This document shows, piece after piece, positions 52,563 to 57,366 of a DNA stretch of 57,366 bases. Both the position numbers and the translations under genes were made by a program. The stretch spans positions 1 through 57,366 of the forward strand of contig JAVYRX010000006.1 of assembly GCA_038729485.1 (NCBI GenBank), in the 5' to 3' direction. The notes below the pieces were generated by a model. It was given only the letters and a program-made list of their open reading frames with translations, ran no database searches and had not been told where the DNA came from. The DNA is from GCA-001856825 sp038729485 (GTDB lineage Archaea > Thermoplasmatota > Thermoplasmata > Thermoplasmatales > GCA-001856825). Position 1 is the stretch's first letter; each line of letters opens with the position of its first letter.

Positions 52563-53405
52563 TTAAAAAGCATCTAGGTTGGTCTGTTGCTCCTTCCTGA
52601 CTATCTTCATCCCTAACATTCTCTCAAATTCAATCGCATTGATGGCAGCCTTGGCCTGTGCGTGATTATTGAAGTATATAAATATATCACCTTCCATGTT
52701 TCTTACTCTCTCAGCCCATGGAGTTAGTTCATCCTCGCTGTAAAGGTAATCGTATTTGTTAAGCCTACCGTTTAGCTCCCCCTTTCCGAACCACAGATCC
52801 GCGTTCCTTCCGTGGAATCTTACGTAAGAAAACGGGGCTGTCTGGTGATAAAAATATGGAAGTCCTGGTGAATCTACTGAAACAAGCGCGACCGCGGCCT
52901 CTTTCAGGATCCTTAAAAGCTCAGAAAATATATCTTCCCTCAAGAAATTTTTATTTCTGATTTCAAGTGAGAGTCTATAGTCTGAGTGAATTGACGACAT
53001 CAGATTCCAAAGTTTGCCTAGGAGATCATTATCCTTGGCAGGATCAAGGAAAGGTGAGAGTTGAAGCAACCCGGATCCCATTCTGTTTGCGTCTTGCAAA
53101 GGTTTTATTACCTTCTTGACGAAATCCTGTGCAATCTCTATGGAGCGCTCCGTTATTCCTTTTTCGTCATGAGTCACTTCCCTCGGAAATTTTACTGAAA
53201 AAAGAAAATCGTCCTTGTCCTTCATCTTGTTAATCCAGGAGTTCACTGTCTTCTCTCCCGGAAAGGAATAATATGTAGAATCTATCTCAACAGAATTGAA
53301 GAAATGATAATAATACAAAAGGAACTTGGGCTCTTCCAATCCCCTGGGGTAGAACCTCTCGAGCCAATCTTCGTACTGGAAGCCAGAGCATCCCAAATAC
53401 AACAT
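52563..53405 (-). CDS. DUF72 (YecE-like) family protein
   Basis: A TIM-barrel protein of unknown function. Family features: YLGCSGFQYEDWLERFYP, the strand VEIDSTYYSFP, FLFSVKFPREVTHD, SLEIRNKNFL and FSYVRFHGRNADLWFG. The frame runs up to ATG 53444, but ATG 53405 is chosen, since a TATA-like CTTTATCC on the minus strand around 53430 lies about 25 bases before it, and homologues start at this point. Confidence 0.9.
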   Translation of the reverse strand: MLYLGCSGFQYEDWLERFYPRGLEEPKFLLYYYHFFNSVEIDSTYYSFPGEKTVNSWINKMKDKDDFLFSVKFPREVTHDEKGITERSIEIAQDFVKKVIKPLQDANRMGSGLLQLSPFLDPAKDNDLLGKLWNLMSSIHSDYRLSLEIRNKNFLREDIFSELLRILKEAAVALVSVDSPGLPYFYHQTAPFSYVRFHGRNADLWFGKGELNGRLNKYDYLYSEDELTPWAERVRNMEGDIFIYFNNHAQAKAAINAIEFERMLGMKIVRKEQQTNLDAF

Positions 53406-53487
53406 CTTGGTTGAACATGTGCAATTCGGATAAAGATTTTTCATGGTTAGAAAAGATATTATCTATGCTTACCGTAATCAAGTGATA

Positions 53488-53712
53488 ATGGAAATAGATG
53501 TTGGAACCATGGAGCAAGAGTTGGCATTCAAGGTCAAAATGCACGCATATCTATATTTGGATGCATTAATAATCCTAAAGAGAGGCAAAGGCGAAAGAGG
53601 CCGATTGGAGGATTACATGGAAAAAAGAATAAAGGCGATAGAGGGCCTCCTGAATGTAAGGAGACCATTTGTGATTAAGGAAAGGGATGATATAATCCTC
53701 GAGGTGAAATGA
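53488..53712 (+). CDS. Small hypothetical protein
   Basis: I do not recognise the 74-residue product; it is charged, helix-rich, with a basic middle (LKRGKGERGRLEDYMEKRIK). The ATG at 53488 is chosen since an AT-rich box (aagatattatc, about 53452-53462) lies about 30 bases before it; ATG 53443 would add 15 residues. It overlaps the CBS gene by 4 bases (ATGA), so the two are coupled. Confidence 0.65.
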   Translation: MEIDVGTMEQELAFKVKMHAYLYLDALIILKRGKGERGRLEDYMEKRIKAIEGLLNVRRPFVIKERDDIILEVK

Positions 53713-54251
53713 TGAATTTTATATCAGTCTCTGACGTGATGTCTAGAAATCCAATTTCTGTGTCTTCGTCTATGAGCGTAAAGAATGCGGCAGAAATAAT
53801 GAGTGATAGGAAAGTGAGCTCTCTCTTAATCAGAGAAGATGATAAATACGTGGGCATAGTGACAGAAAGAGACATAGTCACCAAGGTTGCAGCACGCGGC
53901 ATTAACGCATCGGATGTTTCAGTCAAGGAAATAATGTCATCACCGCTTGTCTATATTGACGAGGACAGCCCACTTGAAATAGCTGCTGAGATAATGTGGA
54001 AGAAAAAAATTCGAAGGCTTCCAGTACGGAGGGAAGAAAAAGTAGTGGGAATACTGACGGAAAACGACATAGTAAGGATTAGTCCCGGCCTTATAGAAAT
54101 AACAAGAGGGATAATGGGGGAACGAGACCAGGGCATTGTGAAGGGGATCCATGGTATCTGTGACTCATGTCACGAATTTTCTGAAAATCTGATATACAGG
54201 GCCGGAAATTACTACTGTGAGAGGTGTTACGCGGCAGGTAATTTTGTATAA
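53709..54251 (+). CDS. CBS-domain protein with C-terminal zinc ribbon
   Basis: Two CBS motifs (VSDVMSRNPISVSSSMSVKN with GIVTERDIVTKVAARG, and VKEIMSSPLVYIDEDSPLE with GILTENDIVRIS) form one Bateman module that senses adenine nucleotides or related ligands. A C-terminal zinc ribbon follows (CDSCHEFSENLIYRAGNYYCERC). Proteins of this layout act as regulators in archaea. It is translationally coupled to the small protein before it. Confidence 0.9.
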   Translation: MMNFISVSDVMSRNPISVSSSMSVKNAAEIMSDRKVSSLLIREDDKYVGIVTERDIVTKVAARGINASDVSVKEIMSSPLVYIDEDSPLEIAAEIMWKKKIRRLPVRREEKVVGILTENDIVRISPGLIEITRGIMGERDQGIVKGIHGICDSCHEFSENLIYRAGNYYCERCYAAGNFV

Positions 54252-54252
54252 A

Positions 54253-54260
54253 CATATATT
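54253..54260 (+). promoter_or_regulatory. TATA-like box of the tgt gene
   Basis: CATATATT lies about 26 bases before the ATG at 54283, typical of a leaderless message. Confidence 0.6.
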
Positions 54261-54282
54261 ACAATGAAATAATGAAGTAGAG

Positions 54283-55362
54283 ATGTCCAGAGATAAGGAA
54301 CTAGCGCTTTCCACAGGAAAAATTGAACTGCCCGTTTTCCTGCCCGTAGCTACAAGAGGCTTCGTCAAAGCTGTACCGATGCACAAAGTGAACGAGATGA
54401 ATATAAAAGCGCTAATTTCAAATTCCGTGCATCTTGCTATATCTCCCGGAATAGACGTGCTTGAGAAAGTAGGTGGGCTGAATAATTACACGGCGTTTGC
54501 CGGGAGTTATTTCACCGATTCGGGTGGCTTTCAAATAATAAAGAAAGATCTAGTTAAGGTTGACGACAGTGGTCTCATGTTTCATGATAAGAAGTCTGGT
54601 CAGAAGATCCTCGTAACCCCAAAACTTAGTTCCGAGATACAGGCCACTATAAGGTCTAGCGTTGCCATGATGCTTGACGATTGTCCATCCTATGGAGATG
54701 ACAACAAGAGGGTGATGATCTCTGTCAGAAGGACCTACGAATGGGGGGAAATTTTTTCTGAAGACAGAATTCCAGGGCAGAAAAAGTTTGGCATTGTACA
54801 AGGTGGTTTTGACGCCGATCTAAGAAGGGAAAGTGCAAAGCTAATGACTAGCTTGAATTTCGACGGGTACGCGATAGGTGGCCTGAAGATAGGGGAGCCA
54901 AAGGAGCTGACGGACAAGATGCTGAAAGCGGTCCTCCCATTTATTCCAGAGGAGTATCCAATATATCTCATGGGGGTAGGAGATCCTCTATCAATTTATC
55001 AATACTCCCTGCTTGGAGTAGACATATTCGACTCAACATATCCTACAAGAAATGCGAGACATGGATTTGCACTGACAACAAGCGGTCCCGTGAACCTAAA
55101 AAATGCGAAATATAAGGATAATCTAGGTCCCATAGATGATGCCTGTGAATGTGAGGCATGCAGAAATTACAGCAGATCGGAACTTAGGGAAATGCATAGA
55201 AATGAAGATCCGTCGTTTCAGTATCTCGTAACAGTTCACAATCTATTCTTCATGAACGAGTTTATGGAGTATTTAAGAAATGGGGATGAAAGAGCCAAGG
55301 ATATAGCTAATAATTTCAGTAAAATCAATAACTCAGTAGATCATGGCCTTTCAGATGGGTAG
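54283..55362 (+). CDS. tgt: Bacterial-type tRNA-guanine transglycosylase
   Basis: TGT exchanges a guanine base in tRNA for a 7-deazaguanine. The 359-residue protein matches bacterial/queuosine TGT, not archaeosine TGT: TDSGGFQII, FGIVQGGFDADLR, IGGLKIGEPKELT, YLMGVG, nucleophile Asp in GVDIFDSTYPTRNARHGFA and NLKNAKYKDNLGPID. The zinc site is CECEACRN with the His in TVHNLFF. There is no PUA domain, as in bacteria. The product would add preQ1 or preQ0, perhaps at position 34; this is inference. The stop codon lies within tRNA-Cys. Confidence 0.93.
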   Translation: MSRDKELALSTGKIELPVFLPVATRGFVKAVPMHKVNEMNIKALISNSVHLAISPGIDVLEKVGGLNNYTAFAGSYFTDSGGFQIIKKDLVKVDDSGLMFHDKKSGQKILVTPKLSSEIQATIRSSVAMMLDDCPSYGDDNKRVMISVRRTYEWGEIFSEDRIPGQKKFGIVQGGFDADLRRESAKLMTSLNFDGYAIGGLKIGEPKELTDKMLKAVLPFIPEEYPIYLMGVGDPLSIYQYSLLGVDIFDSTYPTRNARHGFALTTSGPVNLKNAKYKDNLGPIDDACECEACRNYSRSELREMHRNEDPSFQYLVTVHNLFFMNEFMEYLRNGDERAKDIANNFSKINNSVDHGLSDG

Positions 55363-55428
55363 GTGGCAGAGTGGCTATGCACGGGACTGCAGATCCCGAC
55401 TATTGGGGTTCGAATCCCCACCTACCCT
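55357..55428 (+). tRNA. tRNA-Cys(GCA)
   Basis: Acceptor GGGTAGG/CCTACCC, D-arm GCAG-AGTGGCTAT-GC, anticodon stem CGGGA/TCCCG with loop CTGCAGA (anticodon GCA) and T-arm TGGGG-TTCGAAT-CCCCA. The discriminator is T, as in cysteine tRNAs. The first six bases (GGGTAG) are also the last sense codon and stop codon of tgt. No intron and no encoded CCA. It may be cut from the tgt transcript by RNase P. Confidence 0.96.
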
Positions 55429-55931
55429 TGAACAGTTGAGTAAAAAGATATTTCCACAGGAATTCTTAATTCTGCTCGGTACAACACTTACATGGAGAGG
55501 CTCAGGGGAATGGCCATGATAGTCGCGAAAGATTATTCTCAATCTCAGCAGCCAATGGAATAATGTTACCGGAATAAAAACGGCTACTTGGTGATCAAAC
55601 GCCAATATGGGAAGGGCAAGTTACAAAATATGCTGATGGCGTCATTGCCGAAAGGCGCCAGATTATTTGTTACGGAAAGAGAAACGGGGTTAATGCGATA
55701 GAGACAACTAATAGATATAGCGAAATGTCAGTAGAAATATAGAATTATTCGGTGAAATGATGAAATATAAAACGGTAGAAACACGACCTTTCTTTCTCGA
55801 AGCGGATTCAGGAGATTGTGCTTCCATGGTCTGTACCGCTATTCGCTGGAGAAATCCATTAAACATTTATGTATCATCAATTCGGTGGACACGGAATCAT
55901 GTAGATAGGCGTGTTATTATGAATCGCCGAT
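55429..55931. other. 503-base region with possible gene remnants
   Basis: I find no intact gene. Short coding-looking pieces lie in shifting frames on the plus strand, such as RGMAMIVAKDYSQ (about 55498-55560) and ADGVIAERRQIICYGKRNG (about 55626-55690), suggesting a decayed ORF, perhaps from a transposase. This is a weak call. Confidence 0.3.
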
Positions 55932-56483
55932 TCATACCTTCACTGCGACAACAACTTCCCTCTGTATTCCTACTTTCCTGAACGATATCTCGAAACCGGA
56001 ATGTGATAGGTGCTCTCTAATTTCGTTTTTATGTTCAAACTCAGCGTAAATGAACTGTCCATGTGATGCGAGAACTCTGGATATCTCGTCCAATCCCAAA
56101 AACACCTCCTCCTTTGTACCCAAATGATGGAGAATCAGGTGTGCCACCACAATGTCAAAACTTTCGTTTTTATAAGGGAGATGCGTTGCATCTGCCTGCC
56201 CAAGATTGAACGAATTTGGTAGGCTCCCATATTTCTTCTTGAGCAAACTTCTGGCTACGGCGACTTGATCGGGATCAAGATCAGTCAATATAACTAATCG
56301 TGGGTGATACCTGTCAAATAACATGGATGAGAAAGCACCATTTCCGCCTCCCAATTCAAGTATCCTAGAATTATTATCGATGTGAACGACCGCTGCCTTT
56401 TCGAGTTCTGTTAGAAGCTTGACGAAAGTTTGCTCCCCCCTTCTGTTCACGAACCACTTTTCAAAAGCGGTCATTCTTGCCAT
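55932..56483 (-). CDS. Class I SAM-dependent methyltransferase
   Basis: The 183-residue Rossmann-fold methyltransferase has motif I ILELGGGNGAFSS, motif II LVILTDLDPDQVAVA, and motif IV region FDIVVAHLILHHLG. It belongs to the small-molecule (Methyltransf_11/25) group; the substrate is unknown. The gene is a single unit between remnants. Confidence 0.88.
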   Translation of the reverse strand: MARMTAFEKWFVNRRGEQTFVKLLTELEKAAVVHIDNNSRILELGGGNGAFSSMLFDRYHPRLVILTDLDPDQVAVARSLLKKKYGSLPNSFNLGQADATHLPYKNESFDIVVAHLILHHLGTKEEVFLGLDEISRVLASHGQFIYAEFEHKNEIREHLSHSGFEISFRKVGIQREVVVAVKV

Positions 56484-56900
56484 GCCCTAGCCATAATGCT
56501 GAAAATAAAAGGTTTTTAGGTTTGGTGTTAGGAACCAATAAGCCAGTTGTTTTTCTTGGCCTCAGAAAGTGCAAATTTACGACTGAATGGAAAACGCCGC
56601 AATGGGATGCAAAATACCGCAGTGACTTGAGCATCTGTGAGAGTGCCCAATTATAACAATATGGAATGCAGGGGCATTCATCTGGATCATAGCGGGGAAA
56701 CTCTATCCTGCTAATTCTAAGCCCCTGTCTAGCTAAATAAGAAAAGTATCGTTACAAAATTCCATGAAATGAATCGTTCTAATGGTAGGAATGAGTTTGT
56801 TTGTACTTCGTCTGCATCTTTCATTTAATTTTGATGATTTATTTAGGAGATACTAAAAAATCGGTATTGGGACATAAGTCCCTCTAACTGTGTAATAACA
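56484..56900. other. 417-base region without a gene
   Basis: I see nothing coding here. A small hairpin, GAATGC (about 56661-56666) with GCATTC about four bases on, is present; no family is recognised. Confidence 0.35.
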
Positions 56901-57366
56901 TCAAATTGTGGATGCGCCCCTTGCAGAATCCAGAAGTCTCTTTTCTGTCCTTCCTTCTCTGATTATATCAGACCGCCTGTTGTCCTCTTACCGGATGAGA
57001 ATCCTGACTCAGAAGCATTCCTCTTGAAGTATTCCCTCCACACCTTCTTCCCCCTTATCCTTGAGTTGCTCTTAGGAATGATGAATATCCTCGTGTTCTC
57101 ATTGAAATCTTCAAGTATGCTCTGTCCTGAGTAGTATTTGTCCAGTCTGACGCTTTTGAGATCCAAACGCATCCTACCTATCATATCGAGAGCCTTGTGA
57201 TACGCATCCATCTCAGATCTGACGGAAACAGCGTAACCGACGTACATCCTCGTATTAAGGTCCATGAAGCGAAGGAATAGACGAACCTGCCTTCCTTCGA
57301 TGATTCGCCATCCCTCTTATTGAATAGTGGTGCTTCGTTACAGTGATGGAATAACCTGTTCCATCA
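56901..57366 (-). pseudogene. Decayed DDE-type transposase, truncated by the window end
   Basis: On the minus strand the frame MDLNTRMYVGYAVSVRSEMD with SVRLDKYYSGQSILEDFNE (a DDE-type Asp) and KSNSRIRGKKVWREYFKRN is a transposase core. Upstream pieces DGTGYSITVTKHHYSIRG and DGESSKEGRFVYSFAS are in two other frames, and downstream the C-terminal RSDIIREGRTEKRLLDSA is again shifted. So at least three frameshifts are present. It is a non-functional IS remnant unrelated in sequence to the intact element at 11924-13680. Confidence 0.75.

Noticed and set aside
55375..55605. A minus-strand frame covering tRNA-Cys and beyond
   Set aside because: It is antisense to a clear tRNA gene and has no protein-family features.
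1..57366. CRISPR arrays, rRNA genes and replication origins
   Set aside because: No regularly spaced direct repeats, rRNA-like sequence or origin-type repeat clusters were noticed on reading through; a dedicated search would be needed to exclude short ones.

Overview
The window is a gene-dense stretch of an archaeal chromosome, almost certainly from the Thermoplasmatales. The supporting evidence includes an HU-like histone substitute of the HTa type, archaeal information-processing genes (aIF5B, aEF-1beta, L7Ae, S28e, L24e, TFS, PriL, TiaS, Trm5, Pth2), an archaeal SRP RNA and a tRNA-Ser with a small intron. Many first genes of transcription units have a TATA-like box about 25 bases before the start codon (leaderless style), while internal genes often carry GGAGG-like ribosome sites. 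I do not name a species.

Layout. 1-9000: the 3' part of pyruvate kinase, a YbjQ protein with a membrane protein, an MFS transporter, a cytochrome bd-type oxidase pair with a third membrane gene, and a serine beta-lactamase-like hydrolase. 9200-13900: a transsulfuration pair, a dehydrogenase remnant, a complete IS1634-like insertion sequence with terminal repeats and a 5-bp target duplication, then an intron-containing tRNA-Ser(GGA). 13900-20200: nadE, pth2, small conserved archaeal genes, ribulose-phosphate epimerase, a TPR protein and an Lrp-ABC transporter operon. 20321-20627: SRP RNA. 20660-30600: an HD phosphohydrolase, peptidase, primase large subunit, then a long minus-strand run (CDP-alcohol transferase, AK6, TiaS, cis-prenyltransferase, Trm5), TFS, and queC/queD. 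30650-32850: two adjacent decayed genes, one a HerA-like ATPase fused to a PD-(D/E)xK nuclease. 33200-36000: HTa, a CoA-binding protein, an unknown protein and threonine dehydrogenase.

36000-41630 is a threonine/glycine/one-carbon block: 2-amino-3-ketobutyrate CoA ligase, formiminotransferase-cyclodeaminase, formate-tetrahydrofolate ligase and threonine dehydratase, divergent from threonine dehydrogenase. It should turn threonine into glycine plus acetyl-CoA or into 2-oxobutyrate, and charge tetrahydrofolate with C1 units. Between it and queF lies about 160 bases of strongly self-complementary sequence that I propose as an unrecognised structured RNA. 42200-56500: a secreted protein, a ribosomal-protein/NDK/aIF5B operon, a zinc-ribbon/aEF-1beta pair, HtpX, a 967-residue surface protein, argS, a DUF72 protein, a CBS protein, a bacterial-type tRNA-guanine transglycosylase whose stop codon lies inside tRNA-Cys, and a methyltransferase. 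The window ends in a decayed transposase.

Most notable points: the broken HerA-nuclease locus; the candidate RNA at 41630-41791; a bacterial-type TGT together with QueD, QueC and QueF in an archaeon; the tRNA-Cys/TGT overlap; the small tRNA-Ser intron; and a pyruvate kinase with a swivel-like C-terminal domain that lacks the catalytic histidine.
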